The notes below the pieces were generated by a model that made no database searches, was not told the origin of the DNA, and worked only from the letters and a program-made list of their open reading frames with translations. Both the position numbers and the translations under genes were made by a program. From Alphaproteobacteria bacterium MarineAlpha9_Bin3 (GTDB taxonomy: Bacteria; Pseudomonadota; Alphaproteobacteria; TMED109), in assembly GCA_002937655.1 (NCBI GenBank), contig PTKH01000002.1:1-64000 (forward strand): 64,000 bases of DNA, given 5' to 3'. Shown here piece after piece: positions 10,524 through 20,076 of this stretch (position 1 is its first letter; each line of letters starts with the position of its first letter).

Positions 10524-11474
10524 ATGACTAAAAACCATCATAAACTTATAATTTTAGGATCAGGTCCAGCAGGATGCACAGCAGCAATATATGCAGCAAG
10601 AGCCGGGTTAAAACCATTATTAATTCGTGGTTTAGAACCTGGTGGACAGCTTACTATAACAACAGACGTAGACAACTATCCTGGATATGAGAATACAATA
10701 CAAGGCCCTTGGTTAATGGAGCAAATGGAAAAACAAGCTCTTTCTGTAGGAACTCAATTAATAAGTGGTACGGTTATAAAATGTGATCTCACTAAAAATC
10801 CTATAATGTTAGAGTTAGATAATGGGGAAAATTACTTTGCTGATTCATGCATTATAGCAACTGGCGCTTCAGCACGTTGGCTAAATATTCCTTCTGAAAC
10901 AAAATATAGAGGTTTTGGTGTAAGCGCATGTGCTACCTGTGATGGGTTCTTTTATAGAAATAAAGAAGTAATGGTAGTAGGCGGAGGAAATACAGCTGTA
11001 GAAGAGGCTTTATTTTTAACTAACTTTGCATCTAAAGTTACATTAGTTCATAGAAGATCCGAGCTGAGGGCGGAAAAAATTTTACAAGAAAGGTTATTCA
11101 AAAATGAAAAAATCAGTATTATCTGGGATCATGTTTTAGAAGAAGTTTTAGGAACTGATTCACCATTAGTTGTTAATAAAGCAATCTTAAAATCTACAAA
11201 AAATGATAAAAATATGGAAATAGATATTAGTGGAATATTTATTGCAATAGGACATGACCCTAATACTAAATTATTTGTTAATCAATTAAATATGGATGAG
11301 GAAAACTATATTATAACTGCAAATGATAGTACAAAAACTAATATAGAAGGAGTTTATGCAGCTGGAGATGTTCAAGATAAGATTTACAGACAAGCTGTAA
11401 CGGCAGCTGGCCACGGTTGCATGGCAGCTTTAGAAGCAGAGAAATATCTTTCTTTAAAAGATAAATCTTTATAG
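10524..11474 (+). CDS. trxB: Thioredoxin reductase TrxB
   Basis: An NADPH-dependent flavoenzyme that reduces thioredoxin in the cytoplasm. The 316 residues show an FAD-binding GSGPAGCTAAIYAARAG near the N-terminus, the redox pair in CATC (Cys about 136 and 139) followed by DGFF, an NADPH-binding GGGNTAVEEALFL, and the C-terminal FAD motif GVYAAGDVQDK. This is the low-molecular-weight bacterial type and is of normal length. A ribosome-binding site AAAGGA precedes the ATG by eight bases. The LysR gene that follows 9 bases later is probably in the same transcript, an adjacency known from other alphaproteobacteria. Confidence 0.98.
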   Translation: MTKNHHKLIILGSGPAGCTAAIYAARAGLKPLLIRGLEPGGQLTITTDVDNYPGYENTIQGPWLMEQMEKQALSVGTQLISGTVIKCDLTKNPIMLELDNGENYFADSCIIATGASARWLNIPSETKYRGFGVSACATCDGFFYRNKEVMVVGGGNTAVEEALFLTNFASKVTLVHRRSELRAEKILQERLFKNEKISIIWDHVLEEVLGTDSPLVVNKAILKSTKNDKNMEIDISGIFIAIGHDPNTKLFVNQLNMDEENYIITANDSTKTNIEGVYAAGDVQDKIYRQAVTAAGHGCMAALEAEKYLSLKDKSL

Positions 11475-11483
11475 TATATAAAT

Positions 11484-12374
11484 ATGGATTGGGAAAAATT
11501 AAAAATATTTAGATTTGTTGCACAAGAACAAAGTTTTACTCACGCGGGTATTAAGCTTAATTTAAGTCAATCAGCAGCAAGCAGACAAATTAAAAAATTA
11601 GAAGAAGATATTGGAGTGATGCTTTTCCATAGACATGCAAGAGGTCTTTTATTAACAGAACAAGGGGAAACACTGCTAAAATATGTTAATGAAGTATTTG
11701 ATAAAATAACCTCTGCTGAAAATTCCTTAACAATTAATAAAGAAAAACCTGAAGGGTCACTTAGAGTGTCTACTACTATAACATTTGGCTCAGTGTGGTT
11801 AACTCAATATATAGATGAGTTTTTAGAAAAATATCCTGAAATTTCTCTTACCTTAATGGTGGGGGATAAAGAATTAGATTTAGGTATGAGAGAAGCTGAT
11901 ATAGCCATTAGATTATCACCTCCGAGACAACCTGATTTAATCCAAAGACATCTTTTTACTGCACACGTAGGAATATTTGCTTCTAATAAATATATTCAAA
12001 AAAATGGAACACCTACTTCTGTTAAAGATCTTTTGAATCATAAAATAGTTAGTTATGGAGACACCATTAATATGCCTTTTCCAGGAACTAATTGGCTAAC
12101 AGATATGTTAGCAAAATTAGATATTAATTTTCAGCCTGTATTTTCAATAAATAATATAGTTGGAATGATTCGAGCAGTAGAAAGTGGAATTGGAATAGCA
12201 GCTCTTCCAACTGCAATGGTTAGAGAAATAAGTTCTTGTACCCAAATTTTACAAGATATAGAAGGCCCTCCTGTAGAAGCATTTTTTGTATATCCAGCTG
12301 AACTGAGAGCTACTAGAAGGGTGACTGTTTTTAGAGATTTTATTTTAGAAAAAGTAAAAAATTTCGATTTCTAA
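11484..12374 (+). CDS. LysR-family transcriptional regulator
   Basis: A 296-residue LysR-type regulator. The N-terminal winged helix-turn-helix covers about residues 1-65 (FRFVAQEQSFTHAGIKLN, then LSQSAASRQIKKLEEDIG). A linker helix and a periplasmic-binding-protein-like effector domain follow (about 90-290, with VSTTITFGSVWLTQYI and AVESGIGIAALPTAMV). The effector cannot be read from the sequence. It is co-directional with trxB and converges on the msrP operon with only 4 bases between stop codons. A redox-related regulon is an attractive guess from these neighbours, but it is not shown. Confidence 0.93.
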   Translation: MDWEKLKIFRFVAQEQSFTHAGIKLNLSQSAASRQIKKLEEDIGVMLFHRHARGLLLTEQGETLLKYVNEVFDKITSAENSLTINKEKPEGSLRVSTTITFGSVWLTQYIDEFLEKYPEISLTLMVGDKELDLGMREADIAIRLSPPRQPDLIQRHLFTAHVGIFASNKYIQKNGTPTSVKDLLNHKIVSYGDTINMPFPGTNWLTDMLAKLDINFQPVFSINNIVGMIRAVESGIGIAALPTAMVREISSCTQILQDIEGPPVEAFFVYPAELRATRRVTVFRDFILEKVKNFDF

Positions 12375-12378
12375 ATAA

Positions 12379-13362
12379 TTATCTGTATAAAGAATCGGAA
12401 GCATCCATACTTTTATATAAATAGCTTACCCATTCTTCATAACCATTATAAATTTTTGTATCATACATTTTATTAGTACCTATATCCTTATCTCTGGCTT
12501 GGCTCCAGCGAGGATGTGCAACTTCTGGATTAACATTAGCCCAAAATCCATATTCTTTTGGCTGAATAGCTTCCCAAAATGTTTTAGGTCGTTCCTCAAC
12601 AAAATCAAATGAAACAATAGATTTTATAGATTTAAATCCATATTTCCAAGGAACTATTAACCTTAATGGTGATCCATTTTGATTAGGTAAAGGCTTTCCA
12701 TATACTCCTGTTGCTATGAAAGAAAGTTCATTTCTTGCTTCTTCTATTGTAAGAACTTCAGTGTAAGGCCATGGATACCAATCTTGTCTTTGCGAAGAAA
12801 CATTATCAGGATCAAAAAATGTTTTCATAACTAAATATTTTGCTTTTGGTTGAGGTTGTACAATTTTTAAAATTTCTTTTAAGGCAAAACCACTCCAAGG
12901 AACAACCATTGACCAAGCTTCAACACACCTAAGCTTATATATTCTCTCTTCTAATGCTACCCTCTTTGTTAAATCGTCTATGTCTATTTCAAATTCTTTA
13001 TCTATCATTCCAGTAAAAGAAATTGTCCAGGGACTTGTTAACAGTTTACTTGCACGTCTTTTTATATTTTTTGTAGTACCAAATTCATAATAATTATTAT
13101 AATTTGTTACTTTATATTCATCAGTTAATTTTCTAATACCTCCTTTAATATCATTCTCTTGAATAAAGTATTTTTTATTCTCTTTAACTGGATATAAATT
13201 ATTCCTATATAGATTTTGAGCTGCCTGAGCAGTTCGCATTAATAGATTTGTAGAAAGAGCAGCAAAACCAAGATTTTTTAATACAGATCTTCTATTAATA
13301 AATACTCTTTCCGGAGTAATATTTTTATAAATTTCCCATTCTTTATTTTTTTTTAATAACAT
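12379..13362 (-). CDS. msrP: Protein-methionine-sulfoxide reductase catalytic subunit MsrP (YedY family)
   Basis: A periplasmic molybdopterin enzyme of the sulfite-oxidase fold that repairs oxidised methionines. The 327-residue protein begins with a Tat signal (RRSVLKNLGFAAL, arginines at 24-25, then a hydrophobic stretch ending TAQAAQ). Cys145 in the segment LRCVEAWSMVVPW corresponds to the molybdenum-ligating cysteine of E. coli MsrP. Downstream motifs such as YPWPYTEVLTIEEARNE and PWKYGFKSIKSI are family-typical, and length matches (E. coli 334). It follows the 696-residue Mo-oxidoreductase gene by 8 bases, so the two form an operon. The usual partner, membrane hemoprotein MsrQ, is not encoded in this window. 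Confidence 0.94.
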   Translation of the reverse strand: MLLKKNKEWEIYKNITPERVFINRRSVLKNLGFAALSTNLLMRTAQAAQNLYRNNLYPVKENKKYFIQENDIKGGIRKLTDEYKVTNYNNYYEFGTTKNIKRRASKLLTSPWTISFTGMIDKEFEIDIDDLTKRVALEERIYKLRCVEAWSMVVPWSGFALKEILKIVQPQPKAKYLVMKTFFDPDNVSSQRQDWYPWPYTEVLTIEEARNELSFIATGVYGKPLPNQNGSPLRLIVPWKYGFKSIKSIVSFDFVEERPKTFWEAIQPKEYGFWANVNPEVAHPRWSQARDKDIGTNKMYDTKIYNGYEEWVSYLYKSMDASDSLYR

Positions 13363-13370
13363 ATTTCTCT

Positions 13371-15461
13371 CTAATGAATTATTTTAGTATTACTTTTTAT
13401 CCAAACTGCTGTATCATGAAAAGCTGCCCCTCCGTTTGGAGGAACAGGATCCGAACCTACCAGAGTATTAATACCTTCATTACCTATAAAGGCTTCACTT
13501 GGCCATATTCCCTCTACCACAACTACACCTTGCTGCAAACCTTCAAATGCTTCAGCATGTAATATAACTTTACCTCTGTCATTACCTAATATTACTTCAT
13601 CATTATCTAATAAATTTAATTTTTCTAAATCTAATGGATGTATCTTTGCTCTAGGTTTTGTTTCTTTATCTTTTGATGAAAAAGTTTCTGTAAATGAACT
13701 ATTTAAATAATTATGAGCAGGTGCTGTTACCAATCGAAAAGGACATTTTTCAGAAATACTCTCTGTAGTATTTTGGTAGTCTGGGTATTTTGGCATTTGA
13801 CTATGGTATGGTCCAATCTTTTCCCAATTAGGTTTAAAGTGAAACTTTTTATCATCATGACCAAAACCATTTATAAAATGAGAACTATTAAAGTCAGGTT
13901 GTACATCTTTCCAACCGTTCTCCTCTAAATCTAATAGACTTCCATGTTTCGAACTCTTTAAAGTAAAATCAATTATTTCTCTTTCTGTCATTTTAAAACC
14001 CTTATGATCAGCACCCAATCTTTTTGCTAACTCTACTAAAACAAAATGGTTTGATTTTGATTCCCCAACAGGAGAGATTAATTTAGGACCAAATGTGATA
14101 TGTTGATGACCTCCAGCAATATATAAGTCATCATGTTCAACAAATGTAGTAGCAGGTAATACAATATCCGCATATTTTGCCGTTTCGGTCATAAATTGTT
14201 CATGAACACAAACAAATAAATCATCTCTACTAAATCCATTTCTAACAAGTGTGCTCTCTGGAGAGACAATTAATGGATTAGTATTTTGAATAATCATGCC
14301 ATATATGTTTTCACCATTTTTTAAAGCTTCTTTATCTCCAGTTAATATACTACCTATTCTAGATTGATCTAAAACTCTAATATTTTTATCTATAACATCT
14401 AAACCTTCTATTAAAGTTTTATCAATGTTATAAATATCAGCATTTTTATAAAATGCTCCTCCTCCTTCATACTTCCATTTTCCGCAAACAGTAGAAAGAG
14501 AAACTACTGAATGCATTGCTGATGCTCCATTTCTTTGACGAGCAAACCCATAGCCCAGCCTTGTATAAACACGCTTTGTAGTTCCATATATTTTTGCTAA
14601 CTCTTCAATATTCTCTATAGACAAACCAGTTATAGAAGATGCCCACTTCGGAGTGAATTTTTTTACATGTTTTTCTAAACCGTTAGGGTCATCAGCATAT
14701 TTTTTCATATAACTTCTATTAGCATAACTATCTCTAAACATAATATGTATTAATGAACAAGCTAAAGCGCCATCAGTTCCAGGCTTAATAGTATAATGAA
14801 TATCAGCTACTTTAGCTGTTCTATTTTTATATGGGTCAATGACAATTAATTTAGCACCCCTCTCTTTTCTAGCTTTTTGTATATGCTTCATCACATTAAC
14901 TTGTGTAGATGCTGGGTTACCTCCCCACACTAAAATTACATCAGCAACTGCCATTTCTCGTGGATCCGGCCCAGTAAACCTTCCAACACCCGCTTTAAAA
15001 CCACTATCAGTGATAGTATTACATATTGTAGAATGTTGGCCAGAGTACTTTAAATTATGTCTTAATCTATTTATGCCATCTCTTTGAACTAAACCCATTG
15101 TACCCGCATAATAATGAGGCCAAATTGACTCTGAACCATATTTTTGAGTAATAGTAATGAAATTATTGGCAACTTCATCTAAAGCATTTTCCCATGTTAT
15201 CTCTTTAAAGCTATTAGATCCTTTATTGCCAACTCTAATTAGAGGTTTTTTTAACCTATCAGGATGATGAGTTCTTTCGGAGTATCTACTTACTTTCGCA
15301 CATACTACACCAGATGTATATGTATTTTTAGCGGCACCTTTAACTTTAAATATATTGCTCTTGTCATGCGTTACTTCTAAAGCACAAGTACTAGGACAAT
15401 CATGGGGACAGGCACTAACTGATAATTTATTTTGAATTTCTTGTCTCAATCTTAAAACCAC
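13371..15461 (-). CDS. Molybdopterin oxidoreductase (DMSO reductase superfamily), cytoplasmic
   Basis: A 696-residue bis-MGD enzyme. The N-terminal [4Fe-4S] motif is C18-x3-C22-x3-C26-x27-C54 (ACPHDCPSTCALEV ... GVVCAKVSRY). The MGD-binding core includes LVWGGNPASTQVNVMKHI, KPGTDGALACSLIHIMF and PATTFVEHDDLY. A C-terminal molydop_binding domain (about 575-690) includes RAKIHPLDLEKLNLLDND. Cys147 in STICNTITDSG is a plausible molybdenum ligand by position; this is my inference. There is no Tat signal, so it should stay in the cytoplasm, unlike its operon partner MsrP. The substrate cannot be named. Annotations such as thiosulfate, polysulfide or biotin-sulfoxide reductase would be guesses. Confidence 0.88.
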   Translation of the reverse strand: MVLRLRQEIQNKLSVSACPHDCPSTCALEVTHDKSNIFKVKGAAKNTYTSGVVCAKVSRYSERTHHPDRLKKPLIRVGNKGSNSFKEITWENALDEVANNFITITQKYGSESIWPHYYAGTMGLVQRDGINRLRHNLKYSGQHSTICNTITDSGFKAGVGRFTGPDPREMAVADVILVWGGNPASTQVNVMKHIQKARKERGAKLIVIDPYKNRTAKVADIHYTIKPGTDGALACSLIHIMFRDSYANRSYMKKYADDPNGLEKHVKKFTPKWASSITGLSIENIEELAKIYGTTKRVYTRLGYGFARQRNGASAMHSVVSLSTVCGKWKYEGGGAFYKNADIYNIDKTLIEGLDVIDKNIRVLDQSRIGSILTGDKEALKNGENIYGMIIQNTNPLIVSPESTLVRNGFSRDDLFVCVHEQFMTETAKYADIVLPATTFVEHDDLYIAGGHQHITFGPKLISPVGESKSNHFVLVELAKRLGADHKGFKMTEREIIDFTLKSSKHGSLLDLEENGWKDVQPDFNSSHFINGFGHDDKKFHFKPNWEKIGPYHSQMPKYPDYQNTTESISEKCPFRLVTAPAHNYLNSSFTETFSSKDKETKPRAKIHPLDLEKLNLLDNDEVILGNDRGKVILHAEAFEGLQQGVVVVEGIWPSEAFIGNEGINTLVGSDPVPPNGGAAFHDTAVWIKSNTKIIH

Positions 15462-15524
15462 TAAATTAGTATAATAATATTCTTATATTATTATGCACAA
15501 TAACGATTATAAAAAAACTAAATA

Positions 15525-16739
15525 TTAACTTAATTGCTCGCAGGCTTTTTTAATTCTTTTACATGCTTCCCTGAGAATAGAATCAGATGTAGCATAAGAA
15601 ATTCTAAAAAAAAGGTCAGCACCAAAGGCACTACCTGGCACTACTGCAACACCTTCAGATTCCAACAAATAAGAAGAAAAGTCTATAGAGTTTTCAATTT
15701 TTTTCCCATTACTGATAGATTTTCCTATAATTCCAGAACAAGATGGATATACATAAAATGCTCCTGAAGGTTTAAGACATGATAATCCATTACAATTATT
15801 TAACATTTCAACTACCATATCACGTCGAATTCTAAATTTATTATTTCTTTCCGATAAAAATTCTTCAGGTCCTGTTAAAGCTGCTAAAGCAGCTGCCTGA
15901 CTAATAGAAGAAGGGTTTGATGTAGACTGTGACTGTAATTTTGCCATTGCCGAAATTAACGGTTTAGGTCCTCCAGCATATCCAATTCTCCAACCTGTCA
16001 TAGCATAAGCTTTAGAAACTCCATTTACAGTTAAAATTCTATCTTTAAGTTCAGGAACAACCTCTGCAAGAGTATAAAATTTAAAATCATCATAAATAAT
16101 TTTTTCATATATATCATCTGACATAATAAATATATTTTCAAAATTTAATAATAAATTTCCCAAGTCTTTAAGCTCATTCTTAGTATATGAAGAACCCGTC
16201 GGATTAGAAGGTGAATTAATGATAATCCATTTAGTTTTATCAGAAATTTTATTTTTAACATCTTCAGGCATTACTTTAAAATTATTAATTTCTTTGCCTT
16301 CTACTATTATTGGTATACCCCCTGCTAAGGCAACCATATCAGGATAAGAAACCCAGTAAGGCGCAGGAATAATTACCTCATCTCCTGGATTTATTGATGA
16401 CATAAGAGCATTATATAATACTTGCTTACCTCCAACTGAAACAATTATTTCATCGATGTTATATTCTATATTATTATCTTTAGAGAATTTTTTTACTATT
16501 GCTTTTTTTAAAGCAGGCGTACCATCTACAGCTGTATATTTAGTTTCGCCATTTTTAATAGCCTCAATAGCTGCATTCTTAATATGGTTAGGTGTATCAA
16601 AATCTGGCTCCCCTGCTCCTAAACCTATGACATCTTTTCCTGCAGACTTCATTTCAGACGCTAGCTTAGTTACAGCCATAGTAGGAGAAGGTTTTATAAG
16701 TGACATCCTTTCAGCAATTAAATTTTTCATATTACTCAT
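15525..16739 (-). CDS. aspC: Class I PLP-dependent aminotransferase, aspartate aminotransferase type
   Basis: A 404-residue fold-type I aminotransferase of the Ib (thermophile/alphaproteobacterial AspAT) group. It shows GLGAGEPDFDTPNHI near residue 40, GGKQVLYNALMSSI, NSPSNPTGSSY, SDDIYEKIIYD, and the PLP lysine in GVSKAYAMTGWRIGY (about Lys241), with a C-terminal RISYA arginine motif. This group makes aspartate from oxaloacetate and glutamate, and some members also act on prephenate. It is transcribed divergently from a second aminotransferase gene 126 bases away. The gene symbol is the customary one for the activity, not proof of substrate. Confidence 0.9.
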   Translation of the reverse strand: MSNMKNLIAERMSLIKPSPTMAVTKLASEMKSAGKDVIGLGAGEPDFDTPNHIKNAAIEAIKNGETKYTAVDGTPALKKAIVKKFSKDNNIEYNIDEIIVSVGGKQVLYNALMSSINPGDEVIIPAPYWVSYPDMVALAGGIPIIVEGKEINNFKVMPEDVKNKISDKTKWIIINSPSNPTGSSYTKNELKDLGNLLLNFENIFIMSDDIYEKIIYDDFKFYTLAEVVPELKDRILTVNGVSKAYAMTGWRIGYAGGPKPLISAMAKLQSQSTSNPSSISQAAALAALTGPEEFLSERNNKFRIRRDMVVEMLNNCNGLSCLKPSGAFYVYPSCSGIIGKSISNGKKIENSIDFSSYLLESEGVAVVPGSAFGADLFFRISYATSDSILREACKRIKKACEQLS

Positions 16740-16864
16740 TATATTTTTCTCTCAAGCAAATTGATGTTTAATAAAAATTTATTTTAAGTTATAAATATAT
16801 TTATATGTCTAAATTCAATTAAAAAGTAAATAAATATAATAATAATTTAAGAAAGAGGTAAATT

Positions 16865-18049
16865 TTGTCTAATTATCAAATTTCCGAAAATATGTTAAAT
16901 TTAGGAACAGAAAATGCTTTTGTAGTGCTGGCTAGAGCCGCAGAACTTGAGAGACAGGGCCATGACGTTATAAACTTAGGAATTGGACAACCTGACTTTA
17001 AAACAGCGGATAATATAGTTGAAGCTGCAGTTAAAGCTCTAAGAGACGGTCATCATGGATATACACCTGGTAACGGCATATTAGAACTTAGAGAAGCTGT
17101 TGCCACAGATATTTTCAATAGACATAAAGTAGATATTAACCCTGATCAAGTTGTTATTGTTCCAGGTGGAAAAGTAACTATGTGGAACTGTATATTAATG
17201 TTTGGGGGAGAGGGCAAAGAAATATTATACCCTAATCCGGGATTTCCTATTTATGAAAGTGCAATAAATTTTTCTGGAGCTAAAGCTATACCAATTCCAC
17301 TGATAGAGAAAAACAATTTTTCCTTTGACCCTGAAGAAACCATTTCATTAATTAATAAAAATACTAGCTTAATAATAATAAACTCTCCTGCAAATCCAAC
17401 TGGAGGAATGATAAAAAAAGAGTTATTAGACGTACTTGTAGAGAAATTAGAAGAATTTCCGAATGTAAGCATTTTATCAGATGAAATATATTCTCATATA
17501 TTATATGATAATGATTTTTACTCAATGCTAAACTATCAATCAATATTAAACAGATTAATTATTTTAGATGGTTGGTCTAAAACCTATGCTATGACAGGAT
17601 GGAGAATAGGATATGGCATATGGCCTATTAAATTAGCTGATAAAGCTACTAGATTAAATATTAATTCTGTCTCTTGTACTAATGCTGCCACTCAATATGC
17701 AGCAATAGAAGCTTTAAGGGGTCCTCAAGACCAAGTTAAAATTATGATTGATGAATTCAATAAAAGAAAAAACTTAATAGTCGAAAAAACTAATAATATT
17801 CCTGGCATGCATTGTCAAATGCCACAAGGAGCATTTTACACTATGCCAAATATTAAAGAAACTAATTTATCTTCAAAAGAAATGGAGACACTTCTTTTAG
17901 AAAAATTGAAAATTGCTACTGTTGCAGGTACTAGCTTTGGAGAATATGGAGAGGGTTATATTAGGTTTTCATACGCAAATTCACAAAAAAATATATTAAA
18001 AGCGCTTAATAGAATACATGAATATGCTATAGAAAATAATTGGGGATAA
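16865..18049 (+). CDS. Class I PLP-dependent aminotransferase (second copy, substrate unclear)
   Basis: A 394-residue fold-type I aminotransferase, related to but clearly distinct from the divergent neighbour. Motifs are NLGIGQPDFKTADNI, GKVTMWNCILMFGG, NSPANPTGGMIKKEL, SDEIYSHILYD, the PLP lysine in GWSKTYAMTGWRIGYG (about Lys239), and YIRFSYANS. Members with this pattern are annotated as aspartate, alanine or aromatic aminotransferases, so I leave the substrate open. The start is TTG at 16865, with AAGAGG nine bases upstream; no better ATG lies near the conserved N-terminus. The end lies 14 bases before the likely uvrB start. Confidence 0.9.
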   Translation: MSNYQISENMLNLGTENAFVVLARAAELERQGHDVINLGIGQPDFKTADNIVEAAVKALRDGHHGYTPGNGILELREAVATDIFNRHKVDINPDQVVIVPGGKVTMWNCILMFGGEGKEILYPNPGFPIYESAINFSGAKAIPIPLIEKNNFSFDPEETISLINKNTSLIIINSPANPTGGMIKKELLDVLVEKLEEFPNVSILSDEIYSHILYDNDFYSMLNYQSILNRLIILDGWSKTYAMTGWRIGYGIWPIKLADKATRLNINSVSCTNAATQYAAIEALRGPQDQVKIMIDEFNKRKNLIVEKTNNIPGMHCQMPQGAFYTMPNIKETNLSSKEMETLLLEKLKIATVAGTSFGEYGEGYIRFSYANSQKNILKALNRIHEYAIENNWG

Positions 18050-18063
18050 TATATATATGCATT

Positions 18064-20052
18064 ATGGATATTTCTAAAAATTTTAAGATTATATCAAATT
18101 TTAAACCTTCGGGTGATCAGCCAGAAGCTATTAAAAAATTAAGTAAGGGTTTAGAAGATAATAATTTAAACCAAGTTTTACTAGGCGTTACAGGCTCAGG
18201 AAAAACTTTTACAATGGCAAAAACAATAGAAAAATTACAAAGACCTGCTCTTATTTTAGCACCAAATAAAACTTTAGCTGCACAGCTATATGGTGAAATG
18301 AAAACGCTATTCCCAAATAATGCCGTAGAATATTTTGTTTCTTATTATGACTATTACCAACCTGAAGCGTATGTAGCAAGGACAAACACCTATATAGAAA
18401 AAGACGCTTCAATAAATGAGCAAATAGATAGAATGAGACACTCCACTACTAGATCTTTATTTGAAAGAAAAGATGTTATAATTGTTGCAAGCGTATCTTG
18501 TATATATGGAATAGGACCAGTTGAAAATTATTCAAAAATGATAATTGATATAAGTAAGAATGATATTTACGATAGAACAAACTTAATTAAAAATTTAGTT
18601 TCTCTTCAATATAAAAGAAACGATCATAATTTTAATAGAGGTAATTTTAGAGTAATTGGAGATATTATTGAAGTTTATCCATCTCATTTAGAAGATAGGG
18701 CATGGAGAATAGATTTATTTGATGATGAAATAGAATCAATAACAGAGTTTGATCCATTGACGGGACATAAAATAACTGAACATAAGCAAATAAAAATATA
18801 TTCTAATAGTCATTATATCACTAATAGACCTACATTAGAACAAGCAATGATAAATATAAAAAATGACTTAAAATTAAGAATAAAAGAATTTAAAAAAGAA
18901 AATAAATTAATTGAAGCTCAAAGAATAGAAGAAAGAACGAATTTTGACTTAGAAATGTTAGAAATATCTGGAACATGTTCTGGAATAGAAAATTATTCAA
19001 GATATTTAACTGGCAGACTTCCTGGAAAAGCTCCACCCACCTTATTTGAATATCTACCGAATGATACAGTGTTATTTGTTGATGAAAGTCATGTTACCAT
19101 TCCTCAAATAAATGGAATGTATAAAGGTGATTATAGTCGTAAATCTAATTTATCAGAATTTGGATTTAGGTTACCTAGTTGCGTAGACAATCGGCCATTA
19201 AAATTTGAAGAATGGAATAAAATGAGGCCCGAAACTATATTTGTTTCTGCGACGCCAAGTAATTGGGAATTAGAACAAACTCAAGGTGAGTTTGTGGAGC
19301 AAATCATAAGACCTACGGGATTAACTGATCCCATTTGTAAAGTTAATCCAGCTACTAATCAAATAGACGACGTCATATATCAATGTAAAGAAACTATTAA
19401 TTCTGGTTACAGATGTTTAATTACTGTTTTAACAAAAAAAATGGCGGAAGATTTAACTGAATATATGAATGATCTTGGACTTAAAGTTCAATATATGCAC
19501 TCTGATATTGATACACTAGAGAGAATAGAAATAATTCAAAATTTAAGAAAAGGCACTTATGATATTTTAATTGGTATAAACTTATTAAGAGAAGGACTTG
19601 ATATCCCAGAGTGTGCATTTGTAGGAATTTGTGATGCAGATAAAGAAGGCTTCTTAAGGTCTCATCGATCATTAATCCAAACTATAGGAAGAGCAGCAAG
19701 AAATGTTGATGGAAGAGTAATATTATATGCAGATACTATCACCAAATCTATTGATACCGCTTTAAAAGAAACGGAAAGAAGAAGAAATAAACAAATTAAA
19801 TGGAATAAAGATAATAATATTAAACCAAAATCAATTATAAAAAATATTAATAATATTATAGATTTAAAAGACGAAGATAAAATTATAGATAATAAAAATA
19901 AATTATATACTTCTAAACATAATATTAATAAACATATAAAAGAGTTAAAAAAAGAAATGCTAGTTTTCGCTACTGAATTAAAATTCGAAAAAGCAGCTGA
20001 AATTAGAGATGAAATAAAAAAAATAGAGAATCAAGAATTAGGAATTAAATAA
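18064..20052 (+). CDS. uvrB: UvrABC excision nuclease subunit UvrB
   Basis: UvrB verifies damage in nucleotide excision repair and recruits UvrC. It has a Walker A motif GVTGSGKT (about 41-48), the beta-hairpin region YYDYYQPEAYV, RLPGKAPPTLFEYLP, helicase motif DESHVTIPQ, motif V/VI GINLLREGLDIPE and QTIGRAARN, and a C-terminal UVR domain (FEKAAEIRDEIKKIE). I start at ATG 18064 (MDISKNFKIIS), because alignment to the family begins at FKIISNFKPSGDQP. An in-frame TTG at 18040 would add eight residues and overlap the upstream gene. With uvrC at 21613, two of the three Uvr genes lie in this window. Confidence 0.97.
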   Translation: MDISKNFKIISNFKPSGDQPEAIKKLSKGLEDNNLNQVLLGVTGSGKTFTMAKTIEKLQRPALILAPNKTLAAQLYGEMKTLFPNNAVEYFVSYYDYYQPEAYVARTNTYIEKDASINEQIDRMRHSTTRSLFERKDVIIVASVSCIYGIGPVENYSKMIIDISKNDIYDRTNLIKNLVSLQYKRNDHNFNRGNFRVIGDIIEVYPSHLEDRAWRIDLFDDEIESITEFDPLTGHKITEHKQIKIYSNSHYITNRPTLEQAMINIKNDLKLRIKEFKKENKLIEAQRIEERTNFDLEMLEISGTCSGIENYSRYLTGRLPGKAPPTLFEYLPNDTVLFVDESHVTIPQINGMYKGDYSRKSNLSEFGFRLPSCVDNRPLKFEEWNKMRPETIFVSATPSNWELEQTQGEFVEQIIRPTGLTDPICKVNPATNQIDDVIYQCKETINSGYRCLITVLTKKMAEDLTEYMNDLGLKVQYMHSDIDTLERIEIIQNLRKGTYDILIGINLLREGLDIPECAFVGICDADKEGFLRSHRSLIQTIGRAARNVDGRVILYADTITKSIDTALKETERRRNKQIKWNKDNNIKPKSIIKNINNIIDLKDEDKIIDNKNKLYTSKHNINKHIKELKKEMLVFATELKFEKAAEIRDEIKKIENQELGIK

Positions 20053-20076
20053 ATACTAAATAAAGGTATAAAAAAA

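Noticed and set aside
18040-18063. TTG at 18040 as the uvrB start
   Set aside because: It adds eight non-conserved residues and overlaps the upstream gene; ATG 18064 fits the family N-terminus.
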